NCBI GenBank assembly: GCA_034437035.1
Contig: DAOTUI010000128.1
Span: forward strand, 8,029-72,028
Source of the DNA: CAKZQX01 sp034437035
GTDB lineage: Bacteria > Chloroflexota > Chloroflexia > Chloroflexales > Chloroflexaceae
Length of the DNA stretch: 64,000 nucleotides
Direction: 5' to 3'
The notes under the pieces were generated by a model that made no database searches, was not told the DNA's origin, and saw nothing but the letters and a program-made list of their open reading frames with translations. Shown in pieces: positions 1-8,852 of the stretch; position 1 is the first letter of the stretch, and every line of letters begins with the position of its first letter. The position numbers and the translations under genes were made by a program.

Positions 1-764
1 AGGGTGCTGATCGTATCGACCAGCAGCAGGCATTCGTCCGGGTAGACCTCGGCATAGGCGCGGAAGGCATCCAATTCGGTCATACCCAACCCCATAAATG
101 CCTGAACCATGCTGTGGGCGTGGGTGCCTTTGGGCGGATAGCCCAGGATATGCGAGATACCCACGTTGGAGGTAAAATTCGCACCCCCGATCAGCGCGGC
201 CCGCGCCCCGGCATTGGCGCCCTTCCCCTGCCCCCGGCGCAGGCCAAACTCCAGGACCGGGCGTCCCCGACCACTATCATGGATACGTGCCGCTTTAGTG
301 GCAATCAGAATCTGGTAATTCAGGTGGTTAAGCAGCGGCGTCTCTAGAATCTGTGCCATCGCCATCGGTCCCTGCACCGTCGTCAGGGGCGTATTGGGAT
401 GGATCACCCGTCCTTCCGGGATAGCGCGCATGGTCAGACCGGCGAAGGGGGACTGCGAGCCCAGCCAGGTCAGGAAATCCTCGCCAAACACCGGATTACC
501 GGCCCGATCACGCTGGCTGCGCAGGTAGTCGATATCTGCATCGCGTACCTGCGCACTCTGCATCCAGTCGAGGAGCCACTCCAACCCGGCGTTAACGCAA
601 TACCCCCCCTGATGCGCGCCATAGTCGGGATATTTACGAAAGAAGTGGTCAAACTGGACATGCTGCTCGTGCAACCCCATCCGGTAGTAGAGTTGCGCCA
701 TGGTAAGCTGGTATTGATCCGTAAACAAGATCCCCTCGGCGGTCTGCCGATCTTCCGGTTTCAT
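1..764 (-). CDS. pncB: Nicotinate phosphoribosyltransferase, C-terminal part outside window
   Basis: Catalyses nicotinate plus PRPP to nicotinate mononucleotide in NAD salvage, in the cytoplasm. The frame is open from an ATG at 764 to the window edge, about 254 residues. It reads LFTDQYQLTMAQLYY near the N terminus, FDHFFRKYP, then a long stretch with LEFGLRRGQG and NVGISHILGYPPKGTHAHS, all typical of the PncB family. The start is preceded by GGGGGAG at good spacing. The gene is cut by the edge, so the remaining part of the barrel is not visible. Its 5' side faces a gene-poor stretch with a strong inverted repeat. Confidence 0.9.
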   Translation of the reverse strand, partial: MKPEDRQTAEGILFTDQYQLTMAQLYYRMGLHEQHVQFDHFFRKYPDYGAHQGGYCVNAGLEWLLDWMQSAQVRDADIDYLRSQRDRAGNPVFGEDFLTWLGSQSPFAGLTMRAIPEGRVIHPNTPLTTVQGPMAMAQILETPLLNHLNYQILIATKAARIHDSGRGRPVLEFGLRRGQGKGANAGARAALIGGANFTSNVGISHILGYPPKGTHAHSMVQAFMGLGMTELDAFRAYAEVYPDECLLLVDTIST

Positions 765-886
765 CGCGCTCCCCCTATGCATGCTCTGCATGTAGCGTGA
801 AATTGTTATGAGCAGGTTAATGCCAAAGTGTACCATAGGGTGCAACCCTGTGCCACCCGGCAATATGGTGTGCGGCAACAGGACGG

Positions 887-937
887 CCGCACGCCACAGT
901 AGGCGCGGCTTGCAGCCGCGCCTACTGTGGCGTGCGG
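887..937. repeat. Perfect 24-bp inverted repeat with 3-nt loop
   Basis: The left arm starts CCGCACGCCACAGTAGGCG and is mirrored exactly after a TGC loop. It lies in the 700-base gene-free stretch upstream of pncB. A 24-bp direct repeat (TGGCGTGCGGTTGATGAACG and four more bases) partly overlaps its right arm at 928-951 and recurs at 968-991. There is no T-tract, so it is not an obvious terminator. A cruciform or a mobile-element scar is equally possible. Confidence 0.6.
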
Positions 938-1150
938 TTGATGAACGGTGCGAAAACCGTCCAGGTATGGCGTGCGGTTGATGAACGGTGCATCGAATGC
1001 ACCCTACGGATGGCTCTGGTGAACATTGAAAAAAACCGTGGGGGCAAACATCACGTCCTACTATCCAGATATAGGAGTTCTCGGAGCGCGTTTGTCTCTA
1101 TCTCGTGGCTATTCCGATGCCTCGACGTGACGATTGCCCCCACGGGAAAA

Positions 1151-1265
1151 AAAGTCCGGGTATGAAATGACCGGGAGTCCCGGCTTTCGCCGGTGGAATA
1201 CCTGTCGGGACAGCGGCATACGACCAGGAACGCCTGATCCGGCTGAAGCTGGAACGCCGATCCAG
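1151..1265. repeat. Dispersed ~120-bp repeat, copy a (family 3)
   Basis: Shares GGGAGTCCCGGCTTT, CATACGACC and CTGATCCGGCTGAAGC in the same order with 14341-14463. The unit has inverted ends (GGGAGTCCCGGC / GCCGGGACTCC in the other copy). It lies in the gene-poor stretch between pncB and the next gene. No coding potential is recognised. Confidence 0.55.
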
Positions 1266-1325
1266 CAATGTAAAGAAGGATGCGGGAGGTTAACCTGCTC
1301 CGCATCCCATTGGCATACCCTTCTT

Positions 1326-1448
1326 ATACCAATCCGGCATCAAACCAGCAATCAGCCGGAACATGGGCTACGGGCGTAGGGCGGCACGTTCCCGTTCAAA
1401 ACCTCTGTGTTCTCGGTGTTCTCTGTGGCTATGACAACAAATCGGTAT
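1326..1448 (+). repeat. MITE-like ~124-bp repeat, copy a (family 2)
   Basis: Begins ATACCAATCC and ends CAAATCGGTAT, an imperfect terminal inverted repeat. The interior matches copies at 29360-29482, 60460-60583 and, inverted, 62727-62850, including TTCTCTGTGGCTATGACAAC near the right end. It is non-coding and lies just downstream of the gene ending at 1471 on the other strand. Confidence 0.65.
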
Positions 1449-1470
1449 TATGCTGTTCTTCCGCAGCGCG

Positions 1471-2301
1471 TTACGCCTCCACCGTGAAGGTGACAACCTC
1501 CACCAGCGTGTCGTTGTAGAAGAGTTCGGCCCGGTAGGTACCCTCCGAGAGCGGAAACTGGGCGCCCTGCAGGGCAAAGTGCCCGCGCAGTGGCCCTTCC
1601 GTGTCAAACGTCACGGTATCATCGGGATCTTCCGGTTGGGGAAATCCGTTGATTTCATACTGGATATGCACCGTGTCGCCCACTTCCGCATCGACAACGC
1701 GGTAGGTGATATAGACCGTATCAGCGGGGCTAAAGGTCGTCGTCCGGTTCAGCGGCATGAACGTTGTCTCGTCAATGGCCCCGGCCGACATCACCTGCTC
1801 CAACCGGGGGCCATCAGCGCGCACCTCAAAGGTCGTCTGCGCTTCCAAATCCGGTTCGTTCGGCAACAGTAGTTCAGCGCGATAGTTGCCCGCTTCCGGG
1901 GGCGTAAATGTCACCGCGCCCCGGCCGGCATCCGCAGCTTGCAGTTCGTAGGAGCGTTCTTCTTCGGCGGCACCGTCAATCTGCACGGTGACAGTCTGCC
2001 CGGCGCGCCCGCCCGCCAGATCAAAGACCAGGAAGACCGTGTCACCCGGCGCAAAGACCTGGGTTTCGCCGACGATAGTGCCATCCTCGGCCAACCCCTG
2101 CGCCGTCGTGAAGGTCTCCACGACCGGCCCCGGCGCAAACCGTTCCCACGCCAGAAACCCGCCAACGCCCAGCGCCGCCGGCAGCATAATGCCGCCCAGC
2201 CCTAGCAACACGCGCCTGATCCAGGCAGGCCGCGGCTTTGCTGACTGCTCCGTTGGGTTGGAAGTAGTTGGATTATCTGTCGATATTGCCTTCGCCTTCA
2301 T
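1471..2301 (-). CDS. Membrane-anchored protein with two beta-sandwich-like repeats
   Basis: Function not recognised. About 276 residues: a short polar N terminus, one hydrophobic segment (WIRRVLLGLGGIMLPAALGV, about residues 30-55), then an extracytoplasmic part. The latter has two similar modules, each with 'F.PGDTVFLVFDL' / 'FSPADTVYITYRV' and ending in 'G.YRAELL' / 'GTYRAELF'. Such modules suggest two Ig-like or carrier-type beta sandwiches displayed outside the membrane. Three ATG codons are stacked at the start. The one at 2301 has the best spacing to GGAG. It lies 21 bp downstream of the PAS-STAS gene, so the two are probably co-transcribed, and the protein might be a sensor accessory. 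Confidence 0.7.
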   Translation of the reverse strand: MKAKAISTDNPTTSNPTEQSAKPRPAWIRRVLLGLGGIMLPAALGVGGFLAWERFAPGPVVETFTTAQGLAEDGTIVGETQVFAPGDTVFLVFDLAGGRAGQTVTVQIDGAAEEERSYELQAADAGRGAVTFTPPEAGNYRAELLLPNEPDLEAQTTFEVRADGPRLEQVMSAGAIDETTFMPLNRTTTFSPADTVYITYRVVDAEVGDTVHIQYEINGFPQPEDPDDTVTFDTEGPLRGHFALQGAQFPLSEGTYRAELFYNDTLVEVVTFTVEA

Positions 2302-2322
2302 CATCATTCTCCATGCATCCTA

Positions 2323-3654
2323 CTACACGATATGCAGGTACTGGTGTCGAAAAGCCCAGGCAATCGCCGACTGCAAATCGCTCCAGGTCATAATTCCGCT
2401 CAGATCCACGCCGAGATGCACCAGGGTCTCCGCAATTGACGGCCCGATACCGGTCAGGATGACCCGGGCTCCCAGTAGTCGCACCGCCTGAGCCGCATCC
2501 ACCAGTACCCGGGCCACCTGGGTATCCACCACAACCACGCCAGTGATATCCAGAATAACCAGGGCGGCATGCCGGGCTGCCACGCCTGCAAGCAGGGTTT
2601 CCATAATCAGGTGTGTGCGCATGCTATCAACGCTGCCGATGAGCGGCATAATCACCACCCGGTCCGAAAGCGGAATGAGCGGTGTCGAGAGTTCCCGCAG
2701 CGCTTCCTGCTGCGCGTCGATAACCTGCTGCTGGAGGTTTGCCCGCAACTGCTCGGTCTGCCGGATCTCAGTAATATCACTGGAGATAACACCCAGCGCA
2801 AAGATGTTGTTCTGGTCATCGAAGAGGGGAAAGCGGGTCACCAGGAAGGTATGCAAGCCATCGCTCAACTGCATCTCTTCCTCGGTCTGAATCGGCTTGC
2901 CTGTGGACAGCATCTCCCGCTGCTGTGCCTGCCAACGCTCCAGGCGTTCTGCGGGAAACATCGCCGCCTCCGTCTGGCCGACAAGCGCTTCCCGACTGCG
3001 ATCCAGCAGCGTTGCCATATGTTGATTCGCCAGCAAGACCCGTCCCTCAACTGAGGTCACATAGATCATTCCCGGCAGGTTATCAATCACTGTGTTGAGC
3101 AGAATTTGCTGGCGCTGCAGTTCCTGCTCCATCTGTTTGCGCTTCGAAATATCAATTGATATGCCACAAACACCATAGATTTCGCCGTCCGGGTTGCACA
3201 ACGGAAAGATGGTCAAGAGATAGGTACGGGTGCCGTCCGGTTGCGACACAATATTCTCCAGCGTGGTGACGACACCGGTCTCCAGCACCTGCATATCCGG
3301 CTTCCGGAAGCGGGCCGCCAGATCGGGCGGGAAGAGTTCGTCCGAGGACTTGCCCAGGATATCGTCGGGCGTGTGCCCGGCGAATGCCGCCGCATGCTGA
3401 TTGACCAGGATATACCGATCAGCGCGATCCTTGGCATACACAATCGCCGGATAGTTATCAATAACCGATTGCAACAATTGCCGGTCAGCGGTCAACTCAG
3501 CCGTTCGCTCCGTAACACGCTGCTCCAGTTCACTATCGAAGCGCTGAAGCTGCGCCTCCTGCGCGGCGCACTGCTGCTCCAACTCCGCTATGCGCCGGCG
3601 TAACGCTGCGTTTTCGGCCCTCAGTGTATCAACGGTCTCTGCATTATTGGTCAT
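2323..3654 (-). CDS. PAS-PAS-STAS signalling protein (RsbR-like)
   Basis: About 443 residues. An N-terminal coiled coil (AENAALRRRIAELEQQ) is followed by two PAS domains. Each begins with a VIDN.P helix (VIDNYPAIVYAK; VIDNLPGMIYVT) and ends with a linker to the next module (DISKRKQMEQEL; DITEIRQTEQL). The C-terminal ~115 residues form a STAS domain with LVILDITGVVVVDTQVA, the segment that carries the phosphorylatable Ser/Thr in RsbS/RsbR proteins. The family acts as input to stressosome-type partner switching. No kinase or RsbT homologue is adjacent, so its partner is elsewhere. The second ATG (3654) is preferred over 3657 because of its spacing to GGAG. Confidence 0.85.
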   Translation of the reverse strand: MTNNAETVDTLRAENAALRRRIAELEQQCAAQEAQLQRFDSELEQRVTERTAELTADRQLLQSVIDNYPAIVYAKDRADRYILVNQHAAAFAGHTPDDILGKSSDELFPPDLAARFRKPDMQVLETGVVTTLENIVSQPDGTRTYLLTIFPLCNPDGEIYGVCGISIDISKRKQMEQELQRQQILLNTVIDNLPGMIYVTSVEGRVLLANQHMATLLDRSREALVGQTEAAMFPAERLERWQAQQREMLSTGKPIQTEEEMQLSDGLHTFLVTRFPLFDDQNNIFALGVISSDITEIRQTEQLRANLQQQVIDAQQEALRELSTPLIPLSDRVVIMPLIGSVDSMRTHLIMETLLAGVAARHAALVILDITGVVVVDTQVARVLVDAAQAVRLLGARVILTGIGPSIAETLVHLGVDLSGIMTWSDLQSAIAWAFRHQYLHIV

Positions 3655-3953
3655 CATCTACTCCATCCGCCTGGCCCTGCCACACGCTCTTGTGTTGACC
3701 GCATACAAGTATAGCAGAGTTTAGCTACACCCGAAATGCAATTTGATTACGGCGAGTGCGTTGCAACGGGGGTGCTTCCCGGCGGCGCGGGGCAGTAGAT
3801 GCGCCATTCGAGGTTCCGGCGACAACAACTCTATTGTTGTTGTATCGGGTTCCGGTATCCTTTATCGACACAGTGCATCAACTTGAACACCTATTTCCGT
3901 CAGACGACGTGAATGTGGTTCATCAAGGCAGTTGAGGGACATCACCGGCGGAT

Positions 3954-4403
3954 GTGGTCGCTACGCTGGTTGAAACGCTGTACGAAGAAAATACGTTCAT
4001 GAACATGACCGCAGTGTGGGCACTGCGAGAGGTAGCTGCAGCGCAATCCGCAGTGGCAACGGATGTAGTCTCCGTATTAGTTGATGTGATGGGAGAAGAT
4101 AGGCCTGACTATGTGCGTGAGACCGCCGCAGAGGCACTGACAGAGATCTATGCTGCATGTGGCGATATTGACTTCCTCCTTGCAACCCTCACTGACCCGC
4201 GCAACGCCCTGAAACGTCCGGTGACCGCACAGGCGCTGTTTCGTATGGCACTTGAGCATAAAGAGCAATTGACTACTATCATATCTGAACTCGTGGAACG
4301 CTCGGCCATCTGCGAACCGATCACCCGGATAGAGGCAAACCGGGCACTACTGCTATTCGATAAAATACTTGTCCTGTTAAATTCTGTTTATATTGATTAT
4401 TAA
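3954..4403 (+). pseudogene. HEAT-repeat protein fragment
   Basis: An open stretch of up to 149 codons starting at a GTG without a ribosome binding site. The product has helix pairs typical of HEAT repeats (AVWALREVAAAQSAVATDVV, VRETAAEALTEIY, TAQALFRMALEHK). HEAT proteins usually have many more repeats, and the AT-rich 3' end drifts off into LLNSVYIDY. I read it as the remnant of a larger scaffold protein. A short intact gene cannot be excluded. Confidence 0.4.
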
Positions 4404-4575
4404 AACAGAAATGAAATTAATAAAAATTTGCTCGAATAATTCTTTGGCTCATCATTTAATTTATTCGGTTTCGATTTCGCCTGGGCTGCGAGAGAGGGAG
4501 GCGCTGGACTGGAGGGAGCAGCGGGCGGCGGACGCGCAGCAATGCGTCCCTACCACCCAGATCCTCCACCTGAGA

Positions 4576-4785
4576 TCATCCCACTCCCCGACGAAAATAA
4601 AACGCGATGACCAGTTCCAGCAACCGGGCGATAATCACAATCACCTCTCCCGGCACGGACTGTGGGAAGAGCACCACCACAAGCAGCACGATGCTGAACA
4701 GGATAACCAGGGCAACGGCAAGGCGTTTACGCATGGTGCAGGTGGATGCGGTCCGGCAGTCGGGTGTACGTTCGTTCCGGCACAT
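4576..4785 (-). CDS. Small predicted membrane protein
   Basis: 69 residues, not recognised. A basic N-terminal segment is followed by two hydrophobic stretches (LAVALVILFSIVLLVVVLF and VIVIIARLLELVIAFYF) and a short basic tail, as in a two-helix membrane hairpin. The start at 4785 has GAGGAGA at ideal spacing, the main argument that it is real. An internal ATG at 4734 would give only the hydrophobic part. It sits in a decayed region, so it may be a leftover. Confidence 0.45.
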   Translation of the reverse strand: MCRNERTPDCRTASTCTMRKRLAVALVILFSIVLLVVVLFPQSVPGEVIVIIARLLELVIAFYFRRGVG

Positions 4786-4972
4786 ACCGGCGTCTCCTCT
4801 CGATTATGGTGAATATGCTCCGATGCTGCCAGTATGCATGCTTTTCGTAAGGATGTGCGCCTGTTGTGCCGGGAGATCATCCGTAGTCCCTTTCTGGAAA
4901 ATCCTCACGCCATAAGCAAGAAGCAGGTTTCTCACCGGGTTGGCGCTACGCGCAACGCCAGGGTATGAGTCA

Positions 4973-5169
4973 CAGGAATTACGCGGTGCATGTTCAAACC
5001 GGGCGTTCAATCCGATGAAAACCTGATTCGCCTGCGGCAGCGTGGTACTTTTATTTTCTTTTGCACGAACATTTGGCTCTCCGAGCCAAATGTTCGTGCA
5101 AAAGAAACGATATCCTCTGCCCTGCCGGAGGCGGAACTAACTTCCGGGTCAGGGACCGCGTAACTCCTG
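4973..5169 (-). repeat. 200-bp palindromic element, copy 1
   Basis: Reference copy of the family. Terminal inverted repeats CAGGAATTACGCGG / CCGCGTAACTCCTG are flanked by an exact TGAGTCA duplication (4966-4972, 5170-5176). Inner arms are CGCCTGCGGCAGC (arm B) on the left and CTGCCGGAGGCG (arm A) on the right. The central hairpin has a stem of about 21 bp running from TTTTGCACGAACATTTGG and capped GGCTC-TCC-GAGCC. Orientation is called + when arm A (CGCCTCCGGCAGGGCGG) is on the left, so this copy is minus. Confidence 0.85.
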
Positions 5170-5189
5170 TGAGTCATGCCTCCACGGCC

Positions 5190-5453
5190 ATGACCATGGC
5201 GACTGAGCAAGCGAATTTATCGTGGAACGAAGCCTGCTCAGTGACGGAAAATATGGAACGGCTCAGGCGGGAAAATGTTTTTGGGAAAGCGTCACGTTCG
5301 CGGGTCGAAGATATCCTGGCTATCTTTCGGCAGCGCTACTTTCGTCAGGCAGATACCAGCAAAGCGTTGATTACGCCGGCACACAGCTCAATGTCAGTCG
5401 TAAGTCTGAATCAAGTGCTGTATTTTTATGCAACTCAGGCAGACCCGGCTTGA
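5190..5453 (+). pseudogene. BrxA-like (DUF1819) fragment
   Basis: About 88 codons with ENVFGKASRSRVEDILAIF, RQRYF and LNQVLYFYATQADP. These resemble the N-terminal half of BrxA, the small helical DNA-binding protein of BREX phage-defence systems. The frame stops at 5453. A shifted frame continues with LDAMLYERPYF before losing similarity, so the gene is frameshifted and truncated. No other brx gene is nearby. The assignment is from motif memory and needs a profile search. Confidence 0.45.
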
Positions 5454-5948
5454 CGCCATGCTCTACGAGCGGCCCTACTTTGCAGACCTCTCCGACGATG
5501 ACCTGAACAACCTGGTCTTCCTGACCCACACCACCCGCGATAGTGGGCAGTGAACTGTAACCCCCGAGACGGGTAGGCATGAAGATGCGTAGGGTTCGGG
5601 TTAAAACCAACAAGTATCCCGTAGTGAGCCGTACTGCCCAACTCCAGCAGCGTCGCCTGTGTCGCGATCAGGCGTGTGCGGAGCAGGTTGCCGAGGCATT
5701 CGACCAGGCAGCCATTGTCCAACATGCGGCAGGGTTGGCGCGCGGCATTTTGCTATCCTATTTCCAGCACGGGGCGATTGGACGGCTCACCTCGGCTGAT
5801 TGTCCCTACGTGGGTGTTTTCAATAGCATTGCTAAACCGGAACCAGCACTCTCAGTAGAGTTGTTAAAAACCGGGCGCGATACCATCAGTCGTAGCATTT
5901 CTGTGACATCGATAACTAATGTACTTTTTATGAATTCCGGCATACCAG

Positions 5949-6563
5949 ATGATTACAATTCCTACGGCGTATACGGCGGAAATATCGAATAGCCGTTGGT
6001 TTCAACCGGCGGGAAACCTCTCGACGGATAGTCAATTCCTGGCGCTGTTTAACTTTGTGCGCAAATATTTTAAGCGACTCAAGCCTCGTGTGGTTGTGAT
6101 TGACAATGCCCATCTCCTTGACACATGGGCGCTGAGACGCTTGATGAAACTGCGCAACAACTATCACATGTGTGCTCTTGTTCTGTGTATCACGTTGCAG
6201 AAGAACGAAAAGATGGCCGATGCATTCGCATTGCTGCAAAAAAGACTGCCGCGCGAACACCATCGTGAACTTGCCCGCCCTGACCCGGCACTCCTCCAAC
6301 GGATGAGTCCGAAAGAGTTTGCGCAAGAAGTATTCCGGCTGGGTATTTGCAAGCGGTTAGATATTCGCTTTCCGGCTGAACCAACCAGAGAGGAACTGGA
6401 CGTTCAGAAACGTATCGTCAAGCGGGCATGGGAGTTTGTCGGCGAAGGTGATTGGATAAGCATTGAAAATCTCTATGATCGGTTCAACATAGCGCCTGGC
6501 GAGCGCACTGGTCCGCGAACATTGACCCCGGATATTCTGCGCGAGGTGTTCGGTGATTGGTAA
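5949..6563 (+). pseudogene. AAA/TniB-like ATPase lacking Walker A
   Basis: 204 open codons. The product contains a Walker B-like strand (RVVVIDNAHLLD) followed by LRNNYHMCALVLCIT, the order seen in TniB/IstB-type and other transposition ATPases, and then a helical C-terminal half. No Walker A (GxxxxGKT) lies in this frame or in the preceding 400 bases of any frame I read. No good ribosome binding site precedes the ATG. It therefore looks like the 3' half of a gene. The stretch 5540-5948 upstream shows no recognisable gene. Confidence 0.5.
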
Positions 6564-6676
6564 CACCGTCAGTCACCGTCGAACGCTACCGTGCCGTGAC
6601 ACAGAATCGCCCGGCTGTACGCGCTATCCGGTATCCCCCGTGAGAAAGCCAACCCCCGCCCGTGAGAGACAGTACG

Positions 6677-6763
6677 GTACACGGGTTTTTGAGAACAGTA
6701 CACGGGTTTTCGCCTATCAGTACACGGGTTCTTTGAGAACGGTACACGGGTTTCTCGAATTTG
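6677..6763. repeat. Four 21-22 bp iteron-like direct repeats
   Basis: GTACACGGGTTTT-type units start at 6677, 6698, 6720 and 6742, all in the same direction, with 21/22/22 bp spacing (two helical turns). Regular spacing is what replication iterons or arrays for a DNA-binding protein look like. The array lies between the ATPase remnant and the 3' end of tRNA-Arg. Confidence 0.6.
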
Positions 6764-6775
6764 CAATTTGCCGGA

Positions 6776-6852
6776 TGGCGGGGCTGGAGGGACTCGAACC
6801 CCCGACCGTCAACTTAGAAGGTTGCTGCTCTATCCACCTGAGCTACAGCCCC
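6776..6852 (-). tRNA. tRNA-Arg (UCU), CCA encoded
   Basis: Read on the minus strand it begins GGGGCTGTAGCTCAGG. It has a D-arm, an anticodon loop CTTCTAA giving anticodon UCU, a T-arm with GGTTCGAGTCCC, and an acceptor strand CAGCCCC followed by the discriminator and an encoded CCA (6778-6776). All arms pair. The 3' end faces the decayed island at 4.4-6.7 kb, the usual position of an integrated element. Confidence 0.93.
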
Positions 6853-6998
6853 AGAATGCCATATGTCGCGTGTCCAGGCCGGACGGCCTGTCCATTGGTA
6901 GCCTGTTTTGCAGCCTGTCCGCACCTGACCGGGGTGTCAGGTACCGGATCGGGTATCTGTCGCGGTCCGGTACCAGCATTGTGCCGGTGCCATTTCTT

Positions 6999-7026
6999 AG
7001 TATACTGGAAACTGTTTGCAAGTCAA
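6999..7026 (-). promoter_or_regulatory. Sigma-70 promoter for tRNA-Arg
   Basis: Minus-strand TTGACT (7026-7021), 16-nt spacer, TATACT (7004-6999). Transcription would start near 6992 and reach the tRNA after a leader of about 140 nt. The 6853-7260 gap holds nothing else I recognise apart from a GGTACCGGAT/GGTCCGGTACC inverted pair near 6940-6975. Confidence 0.6.
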
Positions 7027-7260
7027 CTCCATGTGGCCCCATTGTACCATTTGCGGCAGCGGCGATATTCCAGTATTATGGCGTTCTCACCCGGTAGGGT
7101 ATCTGGTTTAGGGGTGGACAGATAGTATATTCGCATATCCTTGCAGGGCATTGGCATGCGCTGCTCCTCCGCTCCCGCTGCTGGGAGCGGAGGCCGGGGG
7201 TGAGGGCCATACCGCTGCACACAGGTTCTGTCCGCCCTTAAAGGCGTGGAGGGGGAGAGC

Positions 7261-7596
7261 ATGGATTTCCTACGACGTCTCTTTCGTGCCGGTGATCGTC
7301 GTCCGGCAGACGATGCGCTGCATCTCTATGTGCGCTGTTCGCACTGTGGTGCGCCGGTCCATGTACGGATTAATCTCCGCAATGATTTGGTGGCCGAATA
7401 TGGTGATGATCTGGTTGAGGGCTATCGACTGAGCAAAGAGATTATGGATGATCGCTGCTTTCGCCTGATGCGGGCCGAACTGGTTTTTGACCGTAATCGG
7501 CGCGAGTTAGAGCGTACGATCAGCGGGGGCGAGTTTATCACCCGCGAAGAATATGCGCGACTGACCCGGCAGGAACAGAACACCCGCCCGGAGTAG
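7261..7596 (+). CDS. Conserved hypothetical protein with CxxC motif
   Basis: 111 residues, function unknown. Near residue 23 it has YVRCSHCGAPVHVRINL, a single CxxC knuckle that would need a partner to bind zinc. A charged helical part follows (EIMDDRCFRLMRAELVFDRNRRELERTISGG), ending in a Thr/Arg-rich tail. The ATG at 7261 is chosen because GGAGGGGGAG lies directly upstream; an in-frame start at 7246 would place the ribosome site inside the gene. It is 228 bp ahead of a response regulator, separated by a low-complexity array. Confidence 0.7.
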   Translation: MDFLRRLFRAGDRRPADDALHLYVRCSHCGAPVHVRINLRNDLVAEYGDDLVEGYRLSKEIMDDRCFRLMRAELVFDRNRRELERTISGGEFITREEYARLTRQEQNTRPE

Positions 7597-7600
7597 GAGC

Positions 7601-7772
7601 ACGTTGGCACGTTGGCACGTTGCGCGTTGGCACGTTGCGCGTTGGCGCGTTGGCACGTTTCACGTCTCACGTTTCACGTTTCACGCCTCACATTTCACGC
7701 TTCACGCCTCGCGTTTCACGTTTCACGCCTTCATGTTTCACGCCTTCACACCTTCACGTTTCGCGCTTCATG
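7601..7772. repeat. Degenerate low-complexity array (CACGTTGG / TTTCACG units)
   Basis: About 170 bp built of 7-8 bp units: GCACGTTGGCACGTTG at the left, grading into TTTCACGTTTCACGCCTCAC at the right. The complement of a related array lies at 11755-11932. It occupies the 5' region of the response regulator at 7824, and its length could change by slippage. Confidence 0.6.
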
Positions 7773-7823
7773 CGGTACAATGGGTCGGCCGGGAAGAGCA
7801 GCAACGCAATATTGAGGAACGCC

Positions 7824-8495
7824 ATGACCAGAATAATTATTGCCGATGATCATGCCATCGTGCGCCAGGGACTGCATGCCCTGCTTAATACTGAACCGGG
7901 GTGGGAAGTCGTCGGCGAAGCTGAGGATGGCCTGGCTGCCGTCGAACTGGTAGAACGGCTCACCCCCGATGTTCTGGTGTTGGATGTGATGATGCCCATC
8001 CTGAATGGGATGGAAGTAGCGCAGCGCGTCAAGCAGCGGGTACCGGCAACCCATATCGTGGTTCTCTCGATGTACTCCGACGAGCCCTACGTGGTGGAGA
8101 GTTTGCGCAACGGGGCCGATGCCTATGTGCTCAAGGCCGTCAGTACACGCGACCTGGTCCATGCCATCAACGAAGTGCTGGCCGGCCGACGCTACCTCAG
8201 CCCCCCGCTGAGCGAGCGCGCCATCGAGGTCTTCCTGGAACGCACCAAAAGCAGCGCCCTGCCCCGGGATCGCTATCAGGCGCTGACCGCCCGCGAGCGT
8301 GAGGTGCTCCAGATGCTGGCGCAGAGCATGTCCAACCCCGAGATTGCCGCCCGCCTCATCATTAGCCCCCGCACCGTCGAGACTCACCGTACCAACCTGA
8401 TGCGCAAGCTCGGCCTCCAAACCCAGACCGACCTGATCAAGTATGCCCTCCAGCGCGGCCTCGTCCACGGCAACGGCGACCCGATTTCCGGCTGA
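7824..8495 (+). CDS. NarL/LuxR-family response regulator
   Basis: 223 residues. The receiver domain (1-120) has the acidic pair in IIIADDHAIVRQGL, the phospho-acceptor Asp in VLVLDVMMPILNGME, the switch Ser in VVLSMYS and Lys in YVLKAVS. The C-terminal LuxR helix-turn-helix is ALTAREREVLQMLAQ with IAARLIISPRTVETHRTNLM. It would activate transcription after phosphorylation by a histidine kinase, none of which is nearby. The start at 7824 follows TTGAGGAAC; the upstream open frame is the low-complexity array. Confidence 0.92.
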   Translation: MTRIIIADDHAIVRQGLHALLNTEPGWEVVGEAEDGLAAVELVERLTPDVLVLDVMMPILNGMEVAQRVKQRVPATHIVVLSMYSDEPYVVESLRNGADAYVLKAVSTRDLVHAINEVLAGRRYLSPPLSERAIEVFLERTKSSALPRDRYQALTAREREVLQMLAQSMSNPEIAARLIISPRTVETHRTNLMRKLGLQTQTDLIKYALQRGLVHGNGDPISG

Positions 8496-8852
8496 CACAG
8501 TTCTCAGTTTTGAGTTTTGAGTTTTGAGTTGTCAGTGGTCAATAGAAAAAATCTCCCGCAGCCTGTCCCATTGACACCTGCAGGAGATCACTTCTCACCC
8601 CTCAGTCCTCAGTTCTGCGCTCTGCGCTCTCACCCTGTCCCCGATAACCTGGTCACAGAGCAACATACGGGTACCACGTAGCAAAACTACGGGCATTCAC
8701 GGATAGCCGGCAACCGGCATGGTGCGCTATGCTGTAAGCTGTAATCCGTAGATGGTGGACGAACGCCATAACCCACAATCCATAACCCGTAATCCATTGC
8801 CGGCAGTTCAGCGCCGGCCGGCGGGTATATGTACGGGATTAAGGAGAAGGTA

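Noticed and set aside
4973..5169. Palindromic elements as ordinary rho-independent terminators
   Set aside because: Some could terminate transcription, but the target duplications, tandem clustering and conserved inner arms go beyond a terminator, and several lie upstream of genes.
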